The notes: generated by a model from the letters alone, not told the origin. A DNA stretch of 64,000 nucleotides from Anaerolineae bacterium (GCA_020851635.1 JADZCJ010000118.1:1-64000), one strand, 5' to 3'. Shown: positions 43,219 to 52,296, counted from the stretch's first letter. Program-made: numbers and translations.

Positions 43219-43827
43219 TCAGGCGAGATGTATGGTCTCGTTCATGAGAGTTACAATATACGCTCCGTCGCGCGACTCGATGCAATTGATGCAGCCGATG
43301 TCCTGGCGAATGTGCCAGATCGAGTCGTTGGCGAGACCGAGCGCGATGCAAATTGCCACATGGCAGGTGACGCGGTGAGAAACGAGCGCGACGGTCTCGC
43401 CCAAATGGTCATCGCACAGTTTGTTGAACAACTTGTCTACGCGCAGGCGCACCTGACGGATTGATTCCCCGCCCGGAAATTCGACTCGGCCGGGTGTCTT
43501 GACCCATTTGTCATGCAGGGCGGGATATTTTTCGCGGATGTCCTCGCGCGCCATTCCTTCCCAGGCGCCATAGTCAATATCGAGCAAATCTGCGGTGATC
43601 TGAATCTCGAGGTTGTGCGAATCGGCGAGGGGTTTCGCCGTTTGAATCGCGCGTGGGAGCGGGCTGGCGTACACGGCGTCGAGTTTGTGTGCGGCAAGGT
43701 GGGTGGCGATTTTTTGTGCCTGCAGGATGCCTATCTCGTTGAGTGGGATATCGGACCGCCCGCGATAGCGTTCTGTTTTGTTCCACTCTGTCTCGCCGTG
43801 ACGGATGAGGATAAAGCGAGTACTTAT
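43219..43827 (-). CDS. Histidine phosphatase (phosphoglycerate-mutase-like), apparent ATA start
   Basis: This protein of about 202 residues begins its fold at once with FILIRHGETEWN (phospho-acceptor His10), has SPLPRAIQTAKPLA, the acid/base Glu in DYGAWEGM, and the second His in LVSHRVT. This is the GpmB/CobC/PhoE branch of cofactor-independent-looking phosphatases. A strong AAAAGGAG (43839-43832) stands four bases before ATA 43827, and no ATG, GTG or TTG lies between the ribosome site and the domain; the nearest upstream TTG would add about 30 unconserved residues. The start is therefore either a rare ATA or a mutated ATG. Confidence 0.85.
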   Translation of the reverse strand: MSTRFILIRHGETEWNKTERYRGRSDIPLNEIGILQAQKIATHLAAHKLDAVYASPLPRAIQTAKPLADSHNLEIQITADLLDIDYGAWEGMAREDIREKYPALHDKWVKTPGRVEFPGGESIRQVRLRVDKLFNKLCDDHLGETVALVSHRVTCHVAICIALGLANDSIWHIRQDIGCINCIESRDGAYIVTLMNETIHLA

Positions 43828-43951
43828 GTGTCTCCTTTTGGGTATTTGATTCTCGGTCCCGGATTTTCGAGGTGGGAGCGGATCGAAAATCGGCAAACTG
43901 GAAAGCCAATGTGAGCAGGGACCTGAAAATGAGCAGGTTGAGAATGATCGA

Positions 43952-43960
43952 ATTATACCA
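43952..43960 (-). promoter_or_regulatory. Extended -10 promoter of the histidine-phosphatase gene
   Basis: The minus strand reads TGG-TATAAT (43960-43952). There is no recognisable -35 box, which is usual for extended -10 promoters. Transcription would start near 43945, about 120 bases before the gene. Confidence 0.5.
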
Positions 43961-44073
43961 AACTTTGCCGATATGCCCGCGCGAGGCAAACACATGCTGC
44001 ATCTGCACATTGGGACGGGGGCAATTATCTGATACACTGTGCGATGGCATAATTTCTCTTGGGAGTTGATTCG

Positions 44074-45618
44074 ATGAAATTTCCTCGTAAAAGTGGTGTT
44101 GTTCTGCATCCAACGTCGCTGCCGGGTCCTTTGGGCATCGGTGATTTGGGTGACGCAGCGTATCAGTTTGTTGATTGGCTGGCTGAGGCGGGGCAAGGAT
44201 ATTGGCAGGTGCTGCCCCTCAGCCCGACGGGATATGGCGACTCGCCATATCAAGGATTGTCCGCCTTTGCGGGGAACCCGTTGATGATCAGCCCCGAACG
44301 GCTGGCACGGTTGGGACATCTGGATGCGGCAAATCTGCAAGGCGTACCGTCATTTTCGAATGTGCGGGTTGATTTTGGTCGGCTCATTCCATGGAGATTC
44401 GATTTGTTGAACCGCGCCTATGACAATTTCAAAGCGCGGGCGACAGAGTCACAGCGCGGCGCATTTGAGGAATTTTCGACCTCACAGGCGTCCTGGTTGG
44501 AGGATGCCGCCTTGTTTCTCGCGCTCAAGGAAACGCATAATCGGAGCGCGTGGTACGATTGGGAACCCGAGATTCGGGCGCGCAAGCCCCACGCGCTGGC
44601 GCAAGCCCGTCGAGAGCTGGCGGATGGGATTGCGCGGCAAAAGTATTTTCAGTGGATATTTTACGACCAGTGGCTGGCGCTCAAAAAGTATGCGAATGCG
44701 CTCGGCATCGCGATTATCGGGGATATTCCCATCTATGTCGCGCGCGACTGCTGTGACGTGTGGACAAATCCGCACCTGTTTACGTTGGACAAGAACCTGG
44801 ACCCCGAAACGGTTTCGGGCGTGCCGCCGGATTATTTTAGTGTGGACGGTCAGTTCTGGGGGCATCCGTTGTATCGCTGGGATGTGATGGAGCAGGAGGG
44901 GTACAAATGGTGGATCGAGCGCTTTAAGAGTGTGTTTACGATGGCGGATGTTGCGCGGATCGATCATTTTCGGGCGTTTTATAACTATTGGGAGATCCCC
45001 GCCGATGCCAAGACGGCGCGTGAGGGGCATTGGAAGTTTGGCGCGGGCGGCGAGCTGTTTGGCGCAGTAAGCCAAGAGTTGGGTGATGTGCGGATCATTG
45101 CCGAGGACCTGGGCGATTTTGATGCCAAATCGCGCGCGGGATTGGACAAGCTGATGCAAGAGTTTGGCTTTCCCGGCATGAAAATACTGCAATTTGCATT
45201 TGGCGGAACAGCCGAAGCGGCGTTCTTGCCGCACAATTACACGCGCGAATGGGTGGTGTATACGGGAACGCACGACAACGATACGGTGGTTGGTTGGTGG
45301 GACAGCGCCGCCGAAAGCGAAAAGCATTTTACGCGGCTCTATCTCAACACGGACGCAAAGGATATCGCGTGGGACTTGATTCGAGCGGTGTTGGCATCGG
45401 TTGCAAATACCGCGCTCATCCCCGCGCAAGACATTTTAAGGTTGGGCAACGAGGCGCGCATGAACCTGCCCGGAGTCTCGGGACCACCAAATTGGTGCTG
45501 GCGGATGGAGCAAGGAGCGCTGGACCAAACAAATGCCGCTCGACTTTTGGAACTTGTGCAGGTGTATGGGCGTCTGGAATTCAAGCCCAAAGCAACGGCT
45601 AAAGAGACTGACGATTAG
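44074..45618 (+). CDS. malQ: 4-alpha-glucanotransferase
   Basis: MalQ (GH77) disproportionates maltodextrins and takes part in glycogen or starch breakdown. This 514-residue enzyme has the family start SGVVLHPTSLPGPLGIGDLG, QVLPLSPTGYGDSPYQ, the catalytic nucleophile Asp in ARIDHFRAF, the acid/base Glu in IIAEDLG and the third Asp in TGTHDNDT. GGGAG lies eight bases before ATG 44074. It stands divergent from the histidine-phosphatase gene. No other glycogen gene lies in the window. Confidence 0.96.
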   Translation: MKFPRKSGVVLHPTSLPGPLGIGDLGDAAYQFVDWLAEAGQGYWQVLPLSPTGYGDSPYQGLSAFAGNPLMISPERLARLGHLDAANLQGVPSFSNVRVDFGRLIPWRFDLLNRAYDNFKARATESQRGAFEEFSTSQASWLEDAALFLALKETHNRSAWYDWEPEIRARKPHALAQARRELADGIARQKYFQWIFYDQWLALKKYANALGIAIIGDIPIYVARDCCDVWTNPHLFTLDKNLDPETVSGVPPDYFSVDGQFWGHPLYRWDVMEQEGYKWWIERFKSVFTMADVARIDHFRAFYNYWEIPADAKTAREGHWKFGAGGELFGAVSQELGDVRIIAEDLGDFDAKSRAGLDKLMQEFGFPGMKILQFAFGGTAEAAFLPHNYTREWVVYTGTHDNDTVVGWWDSAAESEKHFTRLYLNTDAKDIAWDLIRAVLASVANTALIPAQDILRLGNEARMNLPGVSGPPNWCWRMEQGALDQTNAARLLELVQVYGRLEFKPKATAKETDD

Positions 45619-45650
45619 CTATTTTTCTGCCGCCCGGTTCGTGAAAAAAT

Positions 45651-45679
45651 TTGCGAGTTTCATACCCTTGTGCTACTAT
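45651..45679 (+). promoter_or_regulatory. Promoter of the surface glycoside-hydrolase gene, long leader
   Basis: TTGCGA (45651-45656) and TACTAT (45674-45679) are 17 bases apart. The start near 45686 leaves a leader of about 365 bases to TTG 46053. The leader contains TCGAGAG/CTCTCGA (near 45833-45858) and a GC hairpin around CGGGCTTGCCCG (near 45930-45950), and no gene. It may be regulatory, but no known riboswitch was recognised. Confidence 0.55.
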
Positions 45680-46052
45680 CCGTGCCGCTTCGCGAGATTC
45701 GCGCGAGTCCCGGCGGTGACTGTGCTTTTGATTACTCTGGTAACAATGCCCGAACACCCTCGCTTCACCCGATCCCGGCCAGATTCTGTAACGTGGTAAT
45801 TCCCGTTTGTACACTCTATTCCACGTCGCGTCGAGAGAGAGCGCTTGGCTCTCGAACGCACCGTTCCTTGCCCCCATCTGGATTTTTCTGCGTCACGCAG
45901 CACGCTGAGGCAACCACACGCATCCCCCCATCCAACGGGCTTGCCCGCTGGATACGCGACCGCTCCCCGCTCTTGTCCTGTCTCATTCAGGGCGGCGCGC
46001 GGCGGATTTGGTGCGTGTCACGAACGGCAAACTGACAAGGAGAAGGACGCTT

Positions 46053-48980
46053 TTGAACGCTCAATCCAATCCCGTTGAGGGGTCCACCAACTGGCTTCGC
46101 AAACATCCCGGTTCGGCACTGGTCTATTTCGTCGTGCTGCCGCTGATGGCATGCGCGGTGCTGATGCTGCCGCCGATTGCGCTGCCCTCGCGCATTGCAA
46201 ATGCGGGCTATATTGCGGTCAACAGCAAAGGCGCAACGGTCACAGAGGCGGATGGTTTTGAAATCACCATCCCCGAAGACGCGGTGCGGAACGGCACATC
46301 ATTGCGCTTGAGCACAATGTCGCTGGACAATTTCCTGAACAGCGAGCTGGCGCGCACGCTTCCGTTATATCTGGAACCGCGCGGTCCGCTCTATCAGGTT
46401 GCGCTGCAAGGAGAACAGCCGCAAGAAACCAACTTGATCGTGCCCATTCCGTTAGAAATCGAGTCGTTCGATACCATGGACCTGTATGCGCTCTGGAATC
46501 AACGCTGGTTCAAAATTCCGTTCACGATACATGCTGCTGACGAGATTTTGGAAGCAACGTTGAATTTTGCGCCGGAAGCTGTGGTGGTCGTTGACACGCT
46601 GCCGCGCGCGCCGGTGATTGCCGCAAGCATTCCGAACCCCAAGACGCTGCCGGGGGTGGTGGACAATCTGCTGGTGCAGGTGAATCCGCAGGGGCTTGTG
46701 CTGGCGGATGGCGGCGGTATCGCCGGAGAGCCGGTGGCGATGGCAGAAACTAACCTGACCTCGAATTTCTCGGTCCTGCCGACCGTGTCCAACGTGGACG
46801 CAAACGGCGCGCGCACCGACCTGGTTGCCAACATGATGCTTGACGATGTCCAGCGGACCACACACATTGACGCGCTGGTGGACCTTGCGGTTCAAAAAGT
46901 GTATCGCGGGTATAACCTGTCGTACGAAGGCATCCCGTCGGGCGATCAAGAGCTCTTTACGGCGTTTGTCAGAGAGTTGGCGCGTGAATTACATGCGAAA
47001 CAGAAAATTCTGAGCGTCACCTTGCCCGCGCCCACACCGATTTCCGAGGTTGAATTTGACACCGGCGGATACAACTGGGCTTTGATCGGGCGCTATGCGG
47101 ACGAGGTGAAAATTTCGCTGTTGGACGACCCGCGGGCGTTTGAAGGCGAACCGAACTTGCAGGACCAATACCTCAAATGGGCGGTGTCGCAGATTGACCG
47201 CAGCAAACTGCAGCTTGTCCTTGCGACGCAGGGGCGCGACAGCACCGCAGATACATACGTGCCGGTCGCGTTTGGGCAGGCGCTCAAGTTGGTGGGCGCG
47301 GTGACTGTTCCGCCCGATGCCGCGCCCGGCACTCGGGTCACGCTCGAACTGGAAGGGCTGGCAAAGGCGGGCGGGATTCAAACGCACCCGGAGAGTGGTC
47401 TGTTTTACTTTAACTATTCGGATAACAATGGCGCCCAGCATACGGTCTGGCTCGAAAACGCCGACTCGGTTGCGAAAAAGATTGCGCTGGCGCTGCACTA
47501 TAATCTGGGTGGGGTGGCGCTGACCGATTTTAATGCTGATTCGGGCATGGATGCGCGCATCTGGACGGTGCTGGAGAATTATCGTTCGATGCAGCCGACA
47601 ATTGTCGAGAATCAACTGCAGTTGGTCTGGAGCGTTGACAACAATCAGATTGGGACGTCTCCCGTAAGTGATCCGAAAATGATTTGGAACGCGCCGCAAG
47701 ACGGTGGACAGCACCAAATTCAAGTCGCGCTCTCGGTAGACGGCGGCGTGACAGCCGGCGCGCCCGTGGGCAGTGTGGTCAAGTTGGCGCAAGCTGCAGC
47801 CCCGACTCCCGTTCCACCTACGGCAGAGCCGACACAAGACGCGCCCGAACCTACGGCGCGGCCCTCCAATGCGAACACTCAATCACAGCCAACGACTGTA
47901 ACGCCGGTAGAAGAGCCGACTCGCAAGCCCGTGCCTTCACCGTCTGTAGGCGGCAACTTTGGCGGGCAGAACTTGTTTAACTATGGCATCCAGATTGACT
48001 GGACGAGCAAAGACCGTGACGTCGAGCTGAGTCAAGTGCAGAACATGGGTTTTCGCTGGGTCAAAGTCCAGGTCCGTTGGTGTGATATGGAATCGGGCAA
48101 GGGGCAAGCGGACTTGAGCGGACCCGACGATATTGTCAATCGCGCAAATGCGCGCGGCATCAAAGTCCTGTTTAGCGTACTGTGCGCCCCCGAATGGTCG
48201 CGCTCGGTGCATCAAGGTGAAGGTCCGCCCGATAACATGCAGGATGCGGCTGACTTTTTCGCAGGTCTGGCGAGCCGCTATTGCAACACCGCATTGGGCG
48301 CCATTGAAGTATGGAACGAAGAGAACTTGCAGCGTGAATGGAACGGCGCGCCCCTGTCAGCCGCGCGATATATGGACATGTTGAAAGCGGTTTATCCCGC
48401 GATGAAGAATGCGTGCCCTTCCATCGTGGTTGTTTCGGGCGCGATGACGCCAACGGGTTGGAATGACGGGGTCGTGGCAATTGATGATATTCAATATCTC
48501 GAACAGCTGTATCAGAACGGGCTAAAGGACTTTTCGGACGCCATCGGGGCACATCCGAGCGGCTATAATGTGCCCGCGCTGTGCAATATCACGGACCCGG
48601 CATGCAATCGTCCCGAAGCGTCGTTCCGTTCGCCGTTTGATAATCGTCACCCAAGTTGGAGTTTTCTCTCGACGATGACGGGATATCGCAGTGTGATGGC
48701 ACGACATGGAGACAACAACAAGCAGATTTGGGCGACCGAGTTTGGATGGCCCACGCATACCGGCGGCAGCTGTGGCGGTGGTCCCTGTCATCCTGCCGGA
48801 GCTGACAATTCGCCCGAACAGGCAGGGCAGTGGTATGTGGAAGCGTATCAATGGGGCAAGCAGCAAGGATGGGTCGGGGTAATGATCGCCTGGCAGCTCG
48901 ACTTTGACCGGGGCGAACTGGATGCGTTCCGCATTCTCGGCAAACCGGCGTATGATATGCTGGCAGGGATGCCCAAGTAG
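46053..48980 (+). CDS. Large surface protein: GH18-like domain plus GH39/GH5-like hydrolase
   Basis: With TTG 46053 (AAGGA six bases upstream) the protein has 975 residues. One membrane span near 20-45 anchors it or exports it. The first 580 residues are beta-rich with a TIM-barrel-like segment (YNWALIGRYADEVKISLLDD and the LVLATQG strand) related to GH18 proteins. A Pro/Thr-rich linker (about 587-635) leads to a glycosidase-like domain (about 640-975) with the proton donor in EVWNEEN and the nucleophile in WATEFGWPT, the clan-A pattern also seen in PslG-like GH39. It probably cleaves a polysaccharide at the cell surface; the substrate is unknown. Confidence 0.8.
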   Translation: MNAQSNPVEGSTNWLRKHPGSALVYFVVLPLMACAVLMLPPIALPSRIANAGYIAVNSKGATVTEADGFEITIPEDAVRNGTSLRLSTMSLDNFLNSELARTLPLYLEPRGPLYQVALQGEQPQETNLIVPIPLEIESFDTMDLYALWNQRWFKIPFTIHAADEILEATLNFAPEAVVVVDTLPRAPVIAASIPNPKTLPGVVDNLLVQVNPQGLVLADGGGIAGEPVAMAETNLTSNFSVLPTVSNVDANGARTDLVANMMLDDVQRTTHIDALVDLAVQKVYRGYNLSYEGIPSGDQELFTAFVRELARELHAKQKILSVTLPAPTPISEVEFDTGGYNWALIGRYADEVKISLLDDPRAFEGEPNLQDQYLKWAVSQIDRSKLQLVLATQGRDSTADTYVPVAFGQALKLVGAVTVPPDAAPGTRVTLELEGLAKAGGIQTHPESGLFYFNYSDNNGAQHTVWLENADSVAKKIALALHYNLGGVALTDFNADSGMDARIWTVLENYRSMQPTIVENQLQLVWSVDNNQIGTSPVSDPKMIWNAPQDGGQHQIQVALSVDGGVTAGAPVGSVVKLAQAAAPTPVPPTAEPTQDAPEPTARPSNANTQSQPTTVTPVEEPTRKPVPSPSVGGNFGGQNLFNYGIQIDWTSKDRDVELSQVQNMGFRWVKVQVRWCDMESGKGQADLSGPDDIVNRANARGIKVLFSVLCAPEWSRSVHQGEGPPDNMQDAADFFAGLASRYCNTALGAIEVWNEENLQREWNGAPLSAARYMDMLKAVYPAMKNACPSIVVVSGAMTPTGWNDGVVAIDDIQYLEQLYQNGLKDFSDAIGAHPSGYNVPALCNITDPACNRPEASFRSPFDNRHPSWSFLSTMTGYRSVMARHGDNNKQIWATEFGWPTHTGGSCGGGPCHPAGADNSPEQAGQWYVEAYQWGKQQGWVGVMIAWQLDFDRGELDAFRILGKPAYDMLAGMPK

Positions 48981-48994
48981 AATCTGAAACGAGC

Positions 48995-49025
48995 AAGCAG
49001 CGAGGGATAAATCTCGCTGCTTTTT
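48995..49025 (+). terminator. Intrinsic terminator after the glycoside-hydrolase gene
   Basis: AAGCAGCGAG (48995-49004) pairs with CTCGCTGCTT (49013-49022) around an eight-base loop and is followed by T to 49025. It separates the hydrolase gene from the ProRS-like gene. Confidence 0.93.
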
Positions 49026-49040
49026 CATAGAGAACACGGT

Positions 49041-49046
49041 TATACT
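49041..49046 (+). promoter_or_regulatory. -10 box for a leaderless ProRS-like transcript
   Basis: TATACT ends seven bases before ATG 49054, so transcription should start at the start codon. There is no Shine-Dalgarno. The promoter must be separate from the preceding gene, whose terminator ends at 49025. Confidence 0.45.
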
Positions 49047-49053
49047 ATTTGCG

Positions 49054-50553
49054 ATGCGATATTCTAATCTGTTTGCCAAAACGAAACGAGATGCTCCCGC
49101 TGACATTACGGATGAGACGCTGAGGTTGGCATACCGCGCGGGGCTGATTCGCCCGGTGGAGCACGGACAGCTTGTATATTTGCCGCTTGCGGCAAATGTG
49201 ATTTCACAGATGCATTTGATGCTGCGCGGTGATCTGCGACAACTGGGCGCGCAAGAATTGAACGGTGTGCCGCAGATTCAGCTCGACGGGATTGCGTCGG
49301 CAGAAATTCAATCCTACAAACAGCTGCCTGCGCGCATTTATCGGTCGAGCCAAGGGACGACGCGTTTGCATCTGGCATCGTTGGAGGCGGGTCTGGAGGC
49401 GGCGAAAGAAACGCAAGCAGCATTCGAAAAAATCGCGCGCGATTTCTTTGTATACGCCGGGATTCAACCGCTCGCGGCGCAGGATGTGGCGGGTGCGCGG
49501 ATGTGGTATGTGACAGCGCCCCAGCGCGATGTCGAAATTTTCAAGAGTGGTGGGTACGCAGCAACGAGGGCGGCGGCGACCCCGTTCAAGCCGCCTGCGC
49601 CCGCCGAAGCGCTCCTCGAATGTCAATTGGTCGAGACGCCGCACTGTGACACGATCGAGTCGCTGGCACAATATCTGCAAGTACCGACGAGCAGGACTGC
49701 CAAGGCGATTTTTTATGCATCCGGGGACCGGACCATTTTTGCGGTCGTGCGCGGGGATTTGCAGATTGACGAGAATAAAATAAAGCGCGCGCTCGGCGTG
49801 GACACTCTGCGCTGGGCGACGGACGAGGAAATTGCGCGAGTCGGCGCAGTGCCGGGCTATGCGTCACCGGTCGGCACGCGCGGGGCGACAATCATTGTGG
49901 ATGATTCGGTCGCCAATTCACCCAATCTGGTCGCGGGCGCGAACCGGGAGGGCTACCATCTGTTGAACACGAATGTGCCGCGCGATTTCAAGCCCGATGT
50001 GATAACGGATCTCGCGTTGGCGCGGGTGGGGGACCCGGCTCCCGACGGGAGTGGAACGCTCGAGCTGACGCGGGGGACCGAATTGGGAATATTGACGCCG
50101 CCACGCTTGCTCGACGCAAATTTCCTCGACATGAATGGCAAGGCACAAAAGCAAATTGCCGTGACAATGGAACTGGATTTTGGCGCGATTTTGCTAGCTC
50201 ACCTCGCCGCGCATCATGACGAGCGAGGAATCACCTGGTCGCGGGCATTGGCGCCGTATGACGTGTATGTTGTGGCACTCAATGCCGACAAACCCGAGGT
50301 CGCGCCGGTGTTGGAAAAAGTGAATGATGCGATTTCGCTGGCAGGTCTGGAAGCGTTTGTGGATGACCGCAGCGAAAGCGCGGGCGTCAAATTCAACGAC
50401 GCCGATTTGATCGGTTTGCCCCTTCGCATCACGGTGGGTCCCAAGACGGTCGCGCAGAATGGCATCGAGCTCAAGGCGCGGGGTGAGGCGGAGGCGCGGC
50501 TGGTGGCGATTGACCAGTTGGGGGCAGAATTGGACAAGTGGATTGGGATTTGA
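49054..50553 (+). CDS. ProRS-like protein: editing domain kept, synthetase motifs lost
   Basis: This 499-residue protein aligns with bacterial prolyl-tRNA synthetase from end to end but is about 70 residues short. The INS editing domain (about 185-325) looks intact, with Lys217 in RTAKAIF, GAVPGYASPVG and NLVAGAN. The anticodon-binding domain (about 398-499) is also recognisable. The catalytic core is not: the motif-2 region with its FRDE and REF blocks is missing after residue 95, the GHIF-LGTKYS strand reads GILTPPRLL, and motif 3 (MELDFGAILLAHLAAHHDE) lacks its arginine. It may act as a tRNA-editing or tRNA-binding factor. A genuine ProRS must exist elsewhere. Confidence 0.8.
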   Translation: MRYSNLFAKTKRDAPADITDETLRLAYRAGLIRPVEHGQLVYLPLAANVISQMHLMLRGDLRQLGAQELNGVPQIQLDGIASAEIQSYKQLPARIYRSSQGTTRLHLASLEAGLEAAKETQAAFEKIARDFFVYAGIQPLAAQDVAGARMWYVTAPQRDVEIFKSGGYAATRAAATPFKPPAPAEALLECQLVETPHCDTIESLAQYLQVPTSRTAKAIFYASGDRTIFAVVRGDLQIDENKIKRALGVDTLRWATDEEIARVGAVPGYASPVGTRGATIIVDDSVANSPNLVAGANREGYHLLNTNVPRDFKPDVITDLALARVGDPAPDGSGTLELTRGTELGILTPPRLLDANFLDMNGKAQKQIAVTMELDFGAILLAHLAAHHDERGITWSRALAPYDVYVVALNADKPEVAPVLEKVNDAISLAGLEAFVDDRSESAGVKFNDADLIGLPLRITVGPKTVAQNGIELKARGEAEARLVAIDQLGAELDKWIGI

Positions 50554-51131
50554 TGCTGCGGATCATCATCGTCGCAGTTTTGGGGTTGATGACGTGGGTC
50601 GGGATTCACTCGGTGTGGACGATCAATGTCGGAACGAATGCGCAGCCGCGCTCTGCGGATGTGGCGATTGTCCTGGGAACGCGGGTTGACCGCAGCGGGA
50701 ACCCGTCGCGCTTGCTGCGCGAACGTCTGGACCGCGCATACGATCTGTTCCGGACTGACATGGCGCGAAATATCATTGTCAGCGGCGGGTTGGGGCGCGA
50801 AGGATATGAGGAAGCCGACGTAATGCGCGAATATCTGATCCGGCGCGGGGTCCCGGGCGAACGGATCGCCGTGGACCGTCAGGGGTATGACACGTACGAG
50901 ACCGCGCGCGGCGCCAAAGCGATTATGGACGCAAAGCATTTTCGCTCGGCGATTGTGGTTTCGCATTACTATCATCTGCCGCGCGCGCTGATTACTCTGG
51001 AACGGTTCGGGGTGCAGGATGTGTCTGCTGCCGCCGTAGAGATTCCTCCGATGTGGCGCGATTCGTTCAACGTCCTGCGCGAGTTTGCCGCATTCTATTT
51101 TTATCTGGTGAGAGATTATGCCGCGACGTAA
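50553..51131 (+). CDS. YdcF/SanA-family (DUF218) membrane-anchored protein
   Basis: This 192-residue protein has an N-terminal membrane span (about 3-20) and a DUF218 domain with DVAIVLGTRV, VSGGLG, EADVMREYL and the VSHYYHLPRALITLE block. Such proteins act at the envelope, possibly on polyprenyl or sugar substrates; the chemistry is not established. Its ATG shares a base with the previous stop (TGATG), and its end overlaps era by 14 bases, so translation of ProRS-like, YdcF and Era is coupled. Confidence 0.85.
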   Translation: MLRIIIVAVLGLMTWVGIHSVWTINVGTNAQPRSADVAIVLGTRVDRSGNPSRLLRERLDRAYDLFRTDMARNIIVSGGLGREGYEEADVMREYLIRRGVPGERIAVDRQGYDTYETARGAKAIMDAKHFRSAIVVSHYYHLPRALITLERFGVQDVSAAAVEIPPMWRDSFNVLREFAAFYFYLVRDYAAT

Positions 51132-52065
51132 AAAACAAGAGGATGGCGAGATTGCGCCGGAAGAGACCGGGTCCGAGTATCGTTCAGGTTTTTGTGTGAT
51201 CGTCGGACGACCGAATGTCGGCAAATCTACTTTGTTGAACTTGTATGTTGGCGTCAAGGTAACCATCGTTTCGGACAAGCCGCAGACCACGCGGCGGGTG
51301 GTGCGCGGGATTTTGACGCTTCCGGAGGCGCAGATTGTGTTTGTGGACACTCCGGGGATTCATCGCCCAATTCACCCGCTCGGCAAATTCATGGTGCGTT
51401 CGGCGCTTGATTCGGTCCAGGATGTGGATGTGGTCGTGTTTGTGGTAGATGGCTCGAAAATGCCGACGCGCGAGGACGAGGACATTGCGGCAATGTTGAA
51501 CGAACGCGTGACCGCGCCGGTGCTGCTGGCGCTCAATAAAATGGACCTGCTCAAGCGCGATGCAATCGGCGAAATTACGCAGGCGTATTTTGACCTTGTC
51601 AAACACGATGATTGGATGCGTATTTCGGCGACGAAAAAGGACAATACGGACAAACTGCTCGAAATGATTGTGGCGCGCTTGCCCGCAGGTCCCGCGCTGT
51701 ATCCGGAACAAGAAATCACCGATATGCCGATGCAGTTTCTGGCGGGGGAACTGGTGCGCGAACAACTGCTCATCAATACACGCCAGGAGGTGCCCCATTC
51801 GATTGCCGTGCAGGTGGATGAGTGGGAGGAACGCTCGCCGCAGTTGACATATATTTCCGCGACGATTTGGGTGGAAAAAGATTCGCAAAAGGCGATTGTG
51901 ATTGGCGAACGCGGGAGTATGTTGAAAAAGGTGGGGCAGGCGGCGCGCAAGGAAATCGAAGCGTGGCTCGGGCACCAGGCATATCTCGAGTTGACGGTCA
52001 AGGTGCGTCAACAGTGGAGGCGCGACAACCGGCTATTGCAAGAGCTGGGGTATGCAGAACAATAG
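51118..52065 (+). CDS. era: GTPase Era, 16S rRNA maturation factor
   Basis: Era binds the 3' end of 16S rRNA and helps 30S assembly. The 315-residue protein has G1 GRPNVGKST (30-38), G3 DTPG (77-80), G4 NKMD (140-143) and a C-terminal KH domain with VIGERGSMLKKVGQAAR. It starts with a charged 20-residue extension (PRRKKQEDGEIAPEE). ATG 51118 lies inside the end of the YdcF gene. Confidence 0.96.
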   Translation: MPRRKKQEDGEIAPEETGSEYRSGFCVIVGRPNVGKSTLLNLYVGVKVTIVSDKPQTTRRVVRGILTLPEAQIVFVDTPGIHRPIHPLGKFMVRSALDSVQDVDVVVFVVDGSKMPTREDEDIAAMLNERVTAPVLLALNKMDLLKRDAIGEITQAYFDLVKHDDWMRISATKKDNTDKLLEMIVARLPAGPALYPEQEITDMPMQFLAGELVREQLLINTRQEVPHSIAVQVDEWEERSPQLTYISATIWVEKDSQKAIVIGERGSMLKKVGQAARKEIEAWLGHQAYLELTVKVRQQWRRDNRLLQELGYAEQ

Positions 52066-52144
52066 GGATGATGGACTCGATTGTTGTTGTCTTGAAGAAC
52101 GGATTTTGTCGAACGCATCCTGCAAGCTGCGCGCATGGAAAAGC

Positions 52145-52177
52145 AAAAACTCGAGGGCACCCAGCTCTCGAGTTTTT
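52145..52177 (+). terminator. Intrinsic terminator after era
   Basis: AAAAACTCGAG (52145-52155) pairs with CTCGAGTTTTT (52167-52177), with three further inner pairs, and is followed by more T. The A-rich 5' side makes it potentially bidirectional, serving also the converging molybdopterin-binding gene. Confidence 0.9.
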
Positions 52178-52262
52178 TGTTTAGAGGGAAACGCAAGTGT
52201 TACGGCGAATGTCGTTTGCGCTTGCCGGGAGCTAGAGTAGATTCCGCTTTGGTTTAGGGGAC

Positions 52263-52296
52263 AGACCTTCGAGGTTTCCGGAAACCTCGAAGGTCT
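52263..52296. repeat. 34-base perfect palindrome
   Basis: The two 17-base halves, AGACCTTCGAGGTTTCC and its complement, adjoin without a loop. Palindromes of the type ACCTTCGAGGTTT recur between genes in several environmental bacterial genomes and behave like small dispersed repeats. This copy lies between the convergent era and molybdopterin-binding genes. No second copy is in the window. Confidence 0.85.
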
